The notes beneath the pieces were generated by a model. It made no database searches. It worked only from the letters and a program-made list of their open reading frames with translations, and was not told the origin of the DNA. A DNA stretch of 64,000 nucleotides from Clostridia bacterium (GTDB lineage Bacteria; Bacillota; Clostridia; Oscillospirales; CAG-272): assembly GCA_017464805.1 (NCBI GenBank), contig JAFTYE010000008.1:90554-154553 (forward strand). The letters run 5' to 3'. Positions 9,453 through 17,632 of the stretch are shown one piece after another. How positions within the stretch are numbered: the stretch's first letter is position 1; each line of letters begins with the position of its first letter. The translations under genes and the position numbers were made by a program.

Positions 9453-10254
9453 CATACACGTTCTGTGGTCAAGCTCTTGCAAATATTTACCCGGAAGCCG
9501 TGTAGACGAGCACACTCACGATTTCTTTCATTATCTGTATATTCTGAAGGGACAGGGGGAGATCCATATCGGAAACGAGACCCATATCATTCACCCGAAT
9601 GAGATCTATCTGATCCCACCGAACACGGTGCACGGCTTTTACAACAGCAGTGAGACCTCCAAGCTTCTTTGTGCGGAAATCAAGTTTGACGTGCACGCTC
9701 CCGAATATCGCAGAACGGTTCTGGAGCTACCGAATGTTCTGTCGGTCAAGAACACGCCCATTTCCCGCATCCTCATGGACATTTACAAGGAAACTCGTGT
9801 TAAGGATCACATGTCCGAAACCATTTCCGTGCTCCTGATGCAGGAGTTATTTGCTTACCTTCTCCGCGCGGCCACAGGTGGCATGGAGGACGCAAAGCCC
9901 GCTCCGAAGCAGGAAACGACCAAAAGCGGTGACGATCTTTCCCGTGTTCTGGACTACATTTTCGAGAATGTACAGAACAACATCACCCTACAGGATCTGG
10001 CCAACATCTGCTGTCTGGAAAAGACTTATTTCCTAAAGAAATTCAAGACGTTGACGGGCTATACCCCCATGGCGTACGTCCGCAAGGAAAAGATCAAGAA
10101 AGCCAAGGAGCTTCTCATCTACTCGGATATGAACATCACCCAAATCTCCGAGGCGGTAGGATTTGAAAGCATCCATCACTTCTCTAACGTCTTTTCCAAG
10201 GCAACGGGCATGTCCCCGAACAAGTTCAAAAAAGAGCACATGCTGGAAAACTGA
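9433..10254 (+). CDS. AraC-family transcriptional regulator with cupin sensor
   Basis: The 273-residue protein has an N-terminal cupin domain (HTHDFFHYLYILKG, PNEIYLIPPNTVHGF) that probably binds a sugar, then a C-terminal AraC double helix-turn-helix (ITLQDLANICCLEKTYFLKK and MNITQISEAVGFESIHHFS). It overlaps the 3' end of nagA by 20 bases in another frame. From its position it probably controls the isomerase-nagA operon and perhaps nagB across the terminator; that is inference. Identification as an AraC regulator is secure, the effector is not known. Confidence 0.93.
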   Translation: MFGRENDIHVLWSSSCKYLPGSRVDEHTHDFFHYLYILKGQGEIHIGNETHIIHPNEIYLIPPNTVHGFYNSSETSKLLCAEIKFDVHAPEYRRTVLELPNVLSVKNTPISRILMDIYKETRVKDHMSETISVLLMQELFAYLLRAATGGMEDAKPAPKQETTKSGDDLSRVLDYIFENVQNNITLQDLANICCLEKTYFLKKFKTLTGYTPMAYVRKEKIKKAKELLIYSDMNITQISEAVGFESIHHFSNVFSKATGMSPNKFKKEHMLEN

Positions 10255-10263
10255 ATCAAGCAA

Positions 10264-10295
10264 AAAAGCCCCTGCCGGGAACGGCAGGGGCTTTT
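10264..10295. terminator. Bidirectional terminator between araC and nagB
   Basis: A 13-bp perfect stem with core CCCCTGCC/GGCAGGGG and a 6-base loop is flanked by A and T runs on both sides, and lies between two convergent genes. Confidence 0.9.
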
Positions 10296-10306
10296 ACTTT
10301 TTCTTT

Positions 10307-11074
10307 TTATTTCAGGAGAGAGCCGCTGTCCCCATCAATGAAGGCGGTCGCATTGTTGTGACGGCGCAGGATCGTGCAGGGCACGGCGGGGGTGATGTCG
10401 GCGTTTACCATGTTGTAAACGGCCTCTGCCTTGGTAGCGGCAGGAACCGTGCAGACGATATAGTCCACGTTTACCAGCGTGGGAATGGTGAGAGTGAGGG
10501 CGTGGGTCGGCACGTCAGAGAGCTTCACAAAGCAACCGTCGTTAACCTGCTGATTACGGCACTTCTCATCCAGCTCAACCTTTTTCACGGCGACCTTATC
10601 CTCAAAGTCGGCTACGTGGGGGTCGTTGAAGGCGATGTGGCCGTTTTCCCCGATGCCCATACAAACAAGATCGACTTTAGCATCTGCGAGGAGCTTGCTG
10701 TAACGGGCGCATTCCGCATCAATATCGGCGGCGTTGCCATTGATGTAGTTGACACTCTTGAAGGGGCATTTGGAGAAGATCGCGTTCGAGAGGAAGTTGC
10801 CAAAACGCTGGGGTGCGGAGGCATCCAGGCCGACATACTCATCCATATGGAAGGCATTGACGCGGTTCCATTCAATCTCTCGGTCGGCTACCAGGCCCGA
10901 AAGGATCTCATTCTGCGAGGGAGCGGCGGCGAAGATGATGCTGATGCTTTCCTTCTTTTTGAGCAGGTCCTTGATGATGGTGGCTGCATGAGCCGCAGCG
11001 GCCGCGCCCATTTCGGCACGGGTGTCGTATTTCTTTACGGTCAGCTTATCCTGAACGATGATTTTTTCAGCCAT
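10307..11074 (-). CDS. nagB: Glucosamine-6-phosphate deaminase
   Basis: NagB converts glucosamine-6-phosphate to fructose-6-phosphate and ammonia, the step after NagA. The 255-residue protein has the hallmark GIGENGHIAFNDP motif near residue 140, the FHMDEYVGL active-site motif near residue 75 and IFAAAPSQNEIL, a variant of the phosphate-binding loop. Length is normal for the short Gram-positive form. It is convergent with the nagA operon and has its own promoter at 11127-11155, so deaminase and deacetylase can be separately controlled. Confidence 0.95.
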   Translation of the reverse strand: MAEKIIVQDKLTVKKYDTRAEMGAAAAAHAATIIKDLLKKKESISIIFAAAPSQNEILSGLVADREIEWNRVNAFHMDEYVGLDASAPQRFGNFLSNAIFSKCPFKSVNYINGNAADIDAECARYSKLLADAKVDLVCMGIGENGHIAFNDPHVADFEDKVAVKKVELDEKCRNQQVNDGCFVKLSDVPTHALTLTIPTLVNVDYIVCTVPAATKAEAVYNMVNADITPAVPCTILRRHNNATAFIDGDSGSLLK

Positions 11075-11109
11075 ATTGGTTTCCTTACTTTCTGTTGATT
11101 TTACTATTG

Positions 11110-11137
11110 TATTCTACAACAAAGATATTCTACAACA
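11110..11137 (-). repeat. Direct repeat in the nagB promoter, possible operator
   Basis: Two identical 12-bp copies of TATTCTACAACA (11110-11121 and 11126-11137, plus-strand reading) are 16 bp apart. The second overlaps the -10 box. This could be an operator or simply a duplicated -10 region. Confidence 0.5.
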
Positions 11138-11155
11138 TTTCTTTTGATTTGTCAA
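11127..11155 (-). promoter_or_regulatory. Promoter of nagB
   Basis: TTGACA (11150-11155) and TAGAAT (11127-11132) on the minus strand are 17 bp apart, about 55 bp upstream of the nagB start. Confidence 0.75.
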
Positions 11156-11158
11156 GGG

Positions 11159-11185
11159 AAAACGGCGCGCCGAGCGCGCCGTTTT
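11159..11185 (-). terminator. Terminator of the sugar-oxidoreductase operon
   Basis: An 11-bp perfect stem (AAAACGGCGCG paired with CGCGCCGTTTT) with a 5-base loop lies just after the stop of the last operon gene at 11196. It sits directly upstream of the nagB promoter. Confidence 0.85.
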
Positions 11186-11195
11186 CTTTCTATGA

Positions 11196-12209
11196 TCAGA
11201 TCTTACCTGCCAGCAGCATCTCAACCATGTCCATGGACTTGGCCGCATCCTCGGCGGTGCAGAGCGGCTTGGTGCCGTTTGCAATCGCGTTGATGAAGTC
11301 GATATCCTCGGACTTGTAGCCGTAGTACTGGTGGTACTCGCTACCGCCGGCGATCTCAATGCCGTCGAGGTATTCGATGTTGGAATCGCCCACGCCTGCG
11401 GAAGCGGCGGAATAGATCAGCTTACCGGTGTTGTACATGATCATGGCCTCACACTTGGGATCGGCAAAACCGACGTTGATGTAGGCGCTGGCACCGGGGC
11501 CGTGGATCTCGAAGTCGTGAATACGGGCAGAGGCCTGGTAGTTCGCACGCAGGGTGCCGATGATGCCGTTCTCGAACTCAATCACACTGGACCATGCGTT
11601 ATCTACGGGAGAATTGAAGCGACCGATGACGGTAGCGGCCTTCTTCGGCTCAGCTCCTGCGGCATAGCGAACGAAATCGATGGCGTGCACGATATCACAG
11701 TTGTAAGCACTGGCATAGTTCCAGCAATCCGCGATGTCGCTATACTTCATGAAGCGGCCGTCGATCTCAGTGATGGTGGTGACGGCGGAAAGCTTTTTCA
11801 GAACCTCCTGCAGCAGGGGAATGTGGCGACGGTTCATTGCCACAGCGGCTGTCTTGCCGGTCTGCTCGGCAGTTCTGGCGAGAGAGTGTGCCTGATAGGC
11901 ATTGATGCCGAGAGGCTTCTCAATCATCACGTGGAAGCCTGCCTTCATGCAGTCATCGGCTACACGGAAGGTACAGTCGGGGTTCACGAGGCAGAATACG
12001 GCGTCCATTTCCTCGTTTTTCAGCATGTCGTGATACACGGCGTAAGTTTTCTTGACACCGTACTTTTCGGCAAGGGCCTTTGCCTTTTCCTCATGCAGAT
12101 CGCAGATGGCGACCACTTCACAGTTCTCAATCTCGGCAAGGCTGGGCATATGGACGCTGGTTGCGATGCCGCCTGCACCGATGATACCTACTTTTACCTT
12201 TTTAGCCAT
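11196..12209 (-). CDS. Gfo/Idh/MocA family NAD(P)-dependent oxidoreductase
   Basis: Members oxidise or reduce sugars, inositols and related polyols with NAD(P). The 337-residue protein has the N-terminal Rossmann motif VGIIGAGGIATSVHM and the EKP catalytic motif (VMIEKPLG) near residue 95, then a mixed alpha/beta C-terminal domain. I start it at ATG 12209, which follows an AGGAT-containing ribosome site and gives the normal MAKKVKVGIIGAGG opening; a longer frame reaches into the next gene. It is the last gene of a four-gene minus-strand operon with two other oxidoreductases and an enolase-superfamily enzyme, so a sugar or sugar-acid substrate is likely. The substrate is not identifiable. Confidence 0.9.
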   Translation of the reverse strand: MAKKVKVGIIGAGGIATSVHMPSLAEIENCEVVAICDLHEEKAKALAEKYGVKKTYAVYHDMLKNEEMDAVFCLVNPDCTFRVADDCMKAGFHVMIEKPLGINAYQAHSLARTAEQTGKTAAVAMNRRHIPLLQEVLKKLSAVTTITEIDGRFMKYSDIADCWNYASAYNCDIVHAIDFVRYAAGAEPKKAATVIGRFNSPVDNAWSSVIEFENGIIGTLRANYQASARIHDFEIHGPGASAYINVGFADPKCEAMIMYNTGKLIYSAASAGVGDSNIEYLDGIEIAGGSEYHQYYGYKSEDIDFINAIANGTKPLCTAEDAAKSMDMVEMLLAGKI

Positions 12210-12228
12210 GGTTGTTATCCTCCAAATA

Positions 12229-13254
12229 TTAGTTGATATAGACTTTTTCACCGGTTTTTGCAGACCGATAAACTGCATCAATAATCGCGACGGCGCGTTT
12301 TCCTTCGCTTGCGTCAATGAAGGGCCGTCTGTTCTCGGCAATCGCCTCGGCAAAGTCCGCAATCTGCGTCTTGTGCAGAGAATGATCCATGCCGTCAGGG
12401 CGACTGCCTGTGGCTTTTTTAGAGACACCGCAATCGAGATTGTATGCGGGATTCTTGAAATCCGAAAAGGCAATCGTGTCCTCGGTCAGCACCACCGACC
12501 CCTCCGTTCCCGAGATCTCCAATCGGCGTTGAAATCCGGGATAGATACAGGTGGTTGCCTGGATCACACCGAACGCACCGCTTTTGAATTCCAGAAGTGC
12601 GCTGACAATATCCTCGGTTTCAATCTTGTGGTACTTGGTATCGGCAATGGCCTGCACGGACACGACGGGGCCTGCGACATATTGCAACAGGTCCACGCCG
12701 TGAATACCCTGATTCATCAAGGCTCCGCCACCGTCCATTTTCAGCGTTCCCTTCCAGTTACTGGAGGTGTAGTAGTCCTCGGAGCGATAGTATTTCATGT
12801 AGATATCCGCCGACACGACCCGACCGAAATGCCCTTCCTCGACTGCCTTTTTCAAGGCGGTCACGGCGGGGGTGTAGCGAAGCTGGGAAATGACGGTCAC
12901 CTTGACGCCCATTTTGTCGGCCTCGGCGATGATCTCATCCGCCTCGGCGGCGGTGAAGGCCATCGGCTTTTCCAGAATGACATGCTTACCCGCGCGGATG
13001 CAGGCAAGAGCCATGGGATAATGCAGACCGCTTGGCAGGCAGATGGACACAATATCGATGCCCGCATCTCTCATCAACTCCTCATCCGAGGAATAGAGGC
13101 GGATGCCGTAGCTCTCGCAGAATTTTTCGCCACCGGGCTTGTAGGCATCAAATGCGCCGACAAGCGAGAGCGAGGGGATCTCCGAAATAGCCTTGGCGTG
13201 GTAGTTCGCGACCATGCCACAGCCGAGGATCCCGACGGAAAGCGTTTTTGCCAT
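12229..13254 (-). CDS. Gfo/Idh/MocA family oxidoreductase
   Basis: This 341-residue protein has the Rossmann glycine motif VGILGCGMVANYHAKA, the VSICLPSGLHYPMA segment, the EKP motif (VILEKPMA) near residue 95 and the C-terminal MDGGGALMNQGIHGVDLL segment, in which the His is a likely catalytic residue. These are standard features of NAD(P)-dependent sugar dehydrogenases. Its start codon overlaps the stop of the upstream enolase-superfamily gene by one base (TAATG), showing translational coupling. It differs from the downstream paralogue (11196-12209), so the two probably act on different intermediates of one pathway. Confidence 0.92.
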   Translation of the reverse strand: MAKTLSVGILGCGMVANYHAKAISEIPSLSLVGAFDAYKPGGEKFCESYGIRLYSSDEELMRDAGIDIVSICLPSGLHYPMALACIRAGKHVILEKPMAFTAAEADEIIAEADKMGVKVTVISQLRYTPAVTALKKAVEEGHFGRVVSADIYMKYYRSEDYYTSSNWKGTLKMDGGGALMNQGIHGVDLLQYVAGPVVSVQAIADTKYHKIETEDIVSALLEFKSGAFGVIQATTCIYPGFQRRLEISGTEGSVVLTEDTIAFSDFKNPAYNLDCGVSKKATGSRPDGMDHSLHKTQIADFAEAIAENRRPFIDASEGKRAVAIIDAVYRSAKTGEKVYIN

Positions 13255-14537
13255 TATGTCTTCCCCTCCCCGCGCGAAAGCGCATCGTAGTAGCCGCCCG
13301 TCTGCTTGATGGCGGCGGAGGTGGTGTAGAAATCCTCGCCCAGATCAAACACGCCGTCACGGTCGGTGATGTAGGTGGCGGGATAGGCAGGATGGTAACC
13401 CTTCATGGCTTCCCAGTTGACATAGTTCTGTCCGCCGTTGGACTCGACCACACCGACCTTCATGCCCGCAAGGCGGGTGAGACGGGAGGCGACGCACTGG
13501 TTCCAGCTGACCATCACAGGGTTGACCGTGAGGTCGGCGCAGAAGGTGACCATGCCGTGCGCGGCGGCAAAGGTGTGCATACGAGAGGACATGGTCAAAC
13601 CCTTGGCGATGGGCTTCAAGGTAAGGGCCTTGTAGCCGAGCGCGAAGCGTTCCTCAAGAGCCTCCATGTCATGCACGCTCTCGTCTGCGGCAACGCAGAC
13701 GGGAAGGTCGCCGACGAATACGTGATTCTCCTCCGCAAAGGGTTCCTCGAGCAGGATGATGCGATCCAGGAAGCCGTTTTCGCGGCAAAAGTCGAGAAGA
13801 TCGAGCAGGCGCTCCTTGCTGTCGTAGCGACCGTTCGCATCAAGGTAGTACAGAATTTTGCCGTCCTCGGTGTGAGAGGTTTGGATATCCTTAAGAGCGG
13901 TGTGAATTTCAAGCAAGCGGTTCTTATCCCACGCAAGCATCTTGGCGTAATCGCCATCCTTGTCGGGGTCAGAGCCGATCTTGATCTTAAACAGGGGGGT
14001 GTTGTTCTCCGCCATATTCACCACATCGGACACAAGCGCGCCGTAGGTGATGAGCGGGATGTTGGCCAGCTTGGTCTGACGCTCACCGTCAAAGGTGCAG
14101 ATATCATCAAAGCCTGTCTTTCCCTCTTCTTTGAGGTAAAGCTGCCAGGCGGCAAAGTCCACGGGGACAAGGGCGTTGAGGACAAAGGTCTTGCTGACCC
14201 CCTCCAGTTTCGTGACCCTTTTGGCATAGGCGTATGCTTCGGGGAAAATGGCGTCAAGAAGCTCACCGGGGTTGGCGAATTCACGGCCCACGATGAGATC
14301 GAGGGCGTATTTCGTCACCGAGAACATCATCTCGTTGCTGTCGGCTTCCCCGTAGGTCTTGAACACATTGGCATCCGACCACAGAACGCTCTGCACGCCA
14401 AGGCCGACACCCACGTTATTTTTGGTTTCGATACGCGCGGCGATCTGCCACAGGCAGGTCAGAGCGTTCCCCTTGAAACCGAAGGCGGTCTTTAGAGGCT
14501 CCTTTTCCACGCCGCAGGATGTGCTGACAATGTACAT
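13254..14537 (-). CDS. Enolase-superfamily dehydratase/racemase (mandelate racemase/MLE-like)
   Basis: Enolase-superfamily enzymes abstract the proton alpha to a carboxylate; in this context dehydration of a sugar acid is the likely reaction. The 427-residue protein has a KIK motif (LFKIKIG) typical of MLE-subgroup catalytic lysines, and metal ligands Asp in YYLDANGRY, Glu in ILLEEPF and Asp-Glu in VAADESVHD, then Lys in ALTLKPIAKG as the opposite-face base. It lies between Gfo/Idh-type genes in one operon, which supports a sugar-acid route. The exact substrate is unknown and the sequence is not close to a member I can name. Confidence 0.8.
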   Translation of the reverse strand: MYIVSTSCGVEKEPLKTAFGFKGNALTCLWQIAARIETKNNVGVGLGVQSVLWSDANVFKTYGEADSNEMMFSVTKYALDLIVGREFANPGELLDAIFPEAYAYAKRVTKLEGVSKTFVLNALVPVDFAAWQLYLKEEGKTGFDDICTFDGERQTKLANIPLITYGALVSDVVNMAENNTPLFKIKIGSDPDKDGDYAKMLAWDKNRLLEIHTALKDIQTSHTEDGKILYYLDANGRYDSKERLLDLLDFCRENGFLDRIILLEEPFAEENHVFVGDLPVCVAADESVHDMEALEERFALGYKALTLKPIAKGLTMSSRMHTFAAAHGMVTFCADLTVNPVMVSWNQCVASRLTRLAGMKVGVVESNGGQNYVNWEAMKGYHPAYPATYITDRDGVFDLGEDFYTTSAAIKQTGGYYDALSRGEGKT

Positions 14538-14563
14538 AGGTTATCCTTTCGTGGCAGGTATGA

Positions 14564-15514
14564 TCAATCCTGCAAATAGATGGGAGCGGACATCGGACCA
14601 ACGCGATAACCGGCCTCGAAGGCATCGCCGTCAAAGCGAACGTTCGCCAGGTTTTCATCGTTGATGAGCACCTCACCGCATCCCTCGTCCTTGGACTTCT
14701 TGCCGGCAAGCAGGATCTTGACAGCATCGGTGATCTCCTTCATGGAGGCGATGATGCTGTCCTTACCCTCCATGACATTGGCGATTTGGTCGAGCAGGGC
14801 GCCGTATAGGTTATCGTTATTGATGGTGAAGGAGTAGTCCTTCGTGGTGGTCATGATGGCGGCGTGGAAGAGCATAAAACGGGGCTTTACGCAGTGATAG
14901 GAGGCGGTGGCGCCATTTGCAAAGCGGACAAAATAGTTTTCGTAGCTCTGGCCATCAATCTCGGTCGCACCGACGAAGGTGGTGCTGACAGGCTCGGACT
15001 GTGCAATACCGCAAATGCCCTCCACGGCGTGAATGGCGTAGTTGAACTCGTCAACACCGACGGTGATGGACACATGCAGGAGCTTGCCCTTCTCCTCCGC
15101 GGGCATGTTCACAAACTCGACAACCTCGGGGCAGTAGCGGACGGAAGAGGAACCGAGGATCTTCGCACCTTTTGCTTGCAGCTCCATCAGCTTCTTGCAG
15201 TCGGCAAGGCAACCGACGATGGGCTTGTCGATAAACACGGGCTTGCCCGCATTGATGAAGGCCATAGCATAGTCCAGGTGCTTATCCCAGTTGCAGCCCT
15301 GCACAAAGCCGATATCCGCGTACTCGACCAACTCGTCGAGGGTAGAGCAGATCTTGTCCAGCTTTGCATTCTTTGCAAACGCCTCTACTTCTTCTTTACC
15401 GCGGAAGCCCTCGTTATACACAGCGGCATAGCGCATACGGTTCCCTTTTGCGAGAACACGAGAAAACATTTTCGGATGCGAAACATCGATATTCACCAAA
15501 CCAATTTTAACCAT
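14564..15514 (-). CDS. Gfo/Idh/MocA-like oxidoreductase with an altered nucleotide-binding loop
   Basis: The 316-residue protein has the Gfo/Idh plan, including FIDKPIVG at the EKP position and an internal domain with FNYAIHAVEG. The usual GxGxxG is missing: the first strand reads VKIGLVNIDVSHPKMF, so NAD(P) binding may be changed or lost. I start at ATG 15514 because GGGAG lies 8 bases upstream; a GTG at 15523 would lie directly against that site. It is the first gene of the four-gene operon ending at 11196. It may be a dehydrogenase with unusual cofactor geometry or a non-redox lyase/isomerase built on that fold. Confidence 0.75.
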   Translation of the reverse strand: MVKIGLVNIDVSHPKMFSRVLAKGNRMRYAAVYNEGFRGKEEVEAFAKNAKLDKICSTLDELVEYADIGFVQGCNWDKHLDYAMAFINAGKPVFIDKPIVGCLADCKKLMELQAKGAKILGSSSVRYCPEVVEFVNMPAEEKGKLLHVSITVGVDEFNYAIHAVEGICGIAQSEPVSTTFVGATEIDGQSYENYFVRFANGATASYHCVKPRFMLFHAAIMTTTKDYSFTINNDNLYGALLDQIANVMEGKDSIIASMKEITDAVKILLAGKKSKDEGCGEVLINDENLANVRFDGDAFEAGYRVGPMSAPIYLQD

Positions 15515-15833
15515 AACATTCACTCCCTGAATTTATATTGATGGAATTTGGCAACCGAGCCGAAAAAAGGCTGTTCCGATTGCAGTTCCATTGTAGCATA
15601 GTTTGGCAAAAAATGCTTTACACGAAATTGTTTTTTTCAGATTGCCAAAAACAGGCCGTGTTTTTCCTTGTTTGCATCTCCTTTCGAAAACGAAAGCGTA
15701 GCAAAAAAGCAGAATCCTTCAGTTTTTTCAAAAAACGGTTGGCTTTCGGACTTCCTCGTCTTTTTACACTTAATTGTGATTGGGCCCTTTTTCCTCACGT
15801 GTATTTTTTCGTGATTGTTCCTTTTTCGTCATC
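15515..15833. other. Intergenic region with three TTTGGCAA half-sites
   Basis: No gene is visible. TTTGGCAA occurs at 15547-15554 and 15602-15609, and its inverse TTGCCAAA at 15642-15649. A TACAAT-like -10 box on the minus strand lies close to the middle copies. The arrangement suggests an operator region for the sugar operon starting at 15514. The rest is T-rich with nothing recognisable. Confidence 0.4.
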
Positions 15834-15872
15834 AAAAAAATCACCCCCGCAACGTGCGGGGGTGATTTTTTT
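15834..15872 (-). terminator. Terminator of the ABC importer operon
   Basis: A 17-bp stem (core TCACCCCCGC/GCGGGGGTGA) with a 5-base loop and a run of 7 T lies 1 base after the stop of the ATP-binding protein gene on the minus strand. Confidence 0.92.
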
Positions 15873-15873
15873 A

Positions 15874-16689
15874 TCAGGAAAGCAGGGCACGGTCGCTTGC
15901 GAATTCCTCGCCCGACACGCGGGAGAACATAGCAAGCAGAGTCTCGACGGTGAGGTTTTTCTTTTCCTCGCCTGCGATATCCAAAATGACCTTGCCATCC
16001 TTGAGCATGATCAGGCGATTGCCGTGCTCGATGGCATCACGCATGTTGTGCGTGACCATCAGGGTGGTAAGCCCAGCCTCGGCGACGATCTCTTCGGTGA
16101 TCTCCAGCACCTTGGCGGCGGTCTTGGGGTCAAGAGCCGCGGTATGCTCGTCGAGGAGTAGCATCTTGGGCTGCACAAGAGTCGCCATCAGCAGGGTCAG
16201 TGCCTGACGCTGACCCCCCGAGAGCAGGCCGACCTTGGAGCTCATGCGCTCCTCAAGGCCCAGCCCCAGGCGGGCAAGTTCCTTGGCGTAGAGCTCTCGT
16301 TCCTTGGCGGAAATTTCCCAGCGCAGGCCGTGCCGCTTATCGCGGCGGTAGGCAAGCGAGAGATTTTCGGCGATCTCCATATTCGGGGCGGTACCCATCA
16401 TCGGATCCTGAAACACGCGGCCGAAGTAACGCGCGCGGCGATGCTCGGGCAGGAACGTGATGTCCTTGCCGTCCAGAATGATCTCGCCCTCGTCTAGTGG
16501 GAAAACGCCGGTCAAGGCATTCATGAGCGTGCTTTTACCCGCGCCGTTACCACCGATGACGGTGATAAAATCACCGCGGTTGATGGTCAAGGATAGGTTG
16601 TCCAGCGCGCGCTTTTCATTGATCGTACCACCGTGAAAGATCTTGGTGATACCGCGGATCTCCAGCATGGGGGTGTTCTTTTCTTCCAT
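15874..16689 (-). CDS. ABC importer ATP-binding protein (TrpZ-like)
   Basis: This 271-residue ATPase would power uptake by the neighbouring permease and binding protein. It has Walker A GGNGAGKST near residue 37, signature LLSGGQRQAL, Walker B MLLLDEHTAALD (with His in place of the usual Pro after Glu, as is common in this subfamily) and the switch His in VTHNM. I start it at ATG 16689 after a GGGGGG-type ribosome site, one base after the permease stop. It is the last gene of the three-gene operon behind the T-box at 18710-18957. Confidence 0.93.
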   Translation of the reverse strand: MEEKNTPMLEIRGITKIFHGGTINEKRALDNLSLTINRGDFITVIGGNGAGKSTLMNALTGVFPLDEGEIILDGKDITFLPEHRRARYFGRVFQDPMMGTAPNMEIAENLSLAYRRDKRHGLRWEISAKERELYAKELARLGLGLEERMSSKVGLLSGGQRQALTLLMATLVQPKMLLLDEHTAALDPKTAAKVLEITEEIVAEAGLTTLMVTHNMRDAIEHGNRLIMLKDGKVILDIAGEEKKNLTVETLLAMFSRVSGEEFASDRALLS

Positions 16690-16690
16690 A

Positions 16691-17611
16691 TCACGCACCC
16701 CCCTTCTTGTGGCTACCACGGTGCTTGATGGCTTTTTTTGCGCTGTCCAAAATGGCGGAAAGGCCGAGTGCCACCGTGATCACAAGCGCGGTGAGCAGCT
16801 TGAGATTGTCGGGAGACATGATGTTGGCATCGATGATGACCGTCACGATCACGCGGTAGATCACCGCGCCGATCGCCACACCGAACAGACGCAGCACGAA
16901 TCCGCGGGCACGCTTGAAGATGGTTTCGCCGATAATGATGGAGGCAAGCGCGATGACGATCGCGCCGACACCCATGGTAGAGTTTGCGGAGGATTGATAC
17001 TGACAGAGCATGCTGCCGCCCACGGCCACCAGGCCATTGGAGAGCGCAAGCCCAAGGATCTTGGCATTGTCGGTATTGACCCCCTGTGCACGGCACATTT
17101 TTTCATTATCACCCGTCGCACGGACGGTACAGCCGAGCTCGGTCCCGAGGAACCAGTACAGAGCGTATACCACCAAAATGACCAGCAGAACGCCGATTAT
17201 CAGGGCGGAATAGCGGCGGCCGATCTCGAGCAGGCCGTTGACCTGATCGTACAGCGTGTTATGTTTGCCGATATTAATGTTCGGGCTCTGCATGATCATC
17301 AGATTCACGGAAAAGAGGGCAGTCATGGTCAGAATGCCCGCAAGGATCGGCGGGATCTTCAGCTTGGTGTGCAAAAGACCCGTCACGATACCGACAATAC
17401 AACCCGCGAAGAAAGCACAGATCACCGAGAGAGCAGGGGGAACACCTCCCGCGATGAGCACGCCGGAAACCGCCGCGCCGCAGGTGAAGCAGCCCTCACA
17501 GGACAGATCGGCAAAATCCAGAAGGCGGAAGGAAATGAATACCCCCAACGCCACAAAGGCCCAGATCAATCCCTGGCAAGCACCCGTAAGAAGCGTATCG
17601 AAAGACAACAT
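16691..17611 (-). CDS. ABC importer permease (TrpY-like, ABC_trans of branched-chain permease type)
   Basis: The 306-residue protein has about eight to nine hydrophobic helices and the motif ATGDNEKMCRAQGVN, the EAA-like cytoplasmic loop of this permease class, followed by GLALSNGLVAVGG. It resembles permeases paired with PF04392-type binding proteins (TrpXYZ-like systems). It sits between the binding protein and ATPase genes, with 21 bases to the former. Function as the membrane channel of an amino-acid importer is inferred from the operon and its T-box. Confidence 0.92.
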   Translation of the reverse strand: MLSFDTLLTGACQGLIWAFVALGVFISFRLLDFADLSCEGCFTCGAAVSGVLIAGGVPPALSVICAFFAGCIVGIVTGLLHTKLKIPPILAGILTMTALFSVNLMIMQSPNINIGKHNTLYDQVNGLLEIGRRYSALIIGVLLVILVVYALYWFLGTELGCTVRATGDNEKMCRAQGVNTDNAKILGLALSNGLVAVGGSMLCQYQSSANSTMGVGAIVIALASIIIGETIFKRARGFVLRLFGVAIGAVIYRVIVTVIIDANIMSPDNLKLLTALVITVALGLSAILDSAKKAIKHRGSHKKGGA

Positions 17612-17632
17612 AGTGGATGGTAACCTTTCTGA

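Noticed and set aside
12052-13290. Long plus-strand frames across 11.3-15.5 kb
   Set aside because: They are antisense to recognised oxidoreductase and dehydratase genes and have no ribosome sites or domain motifs.
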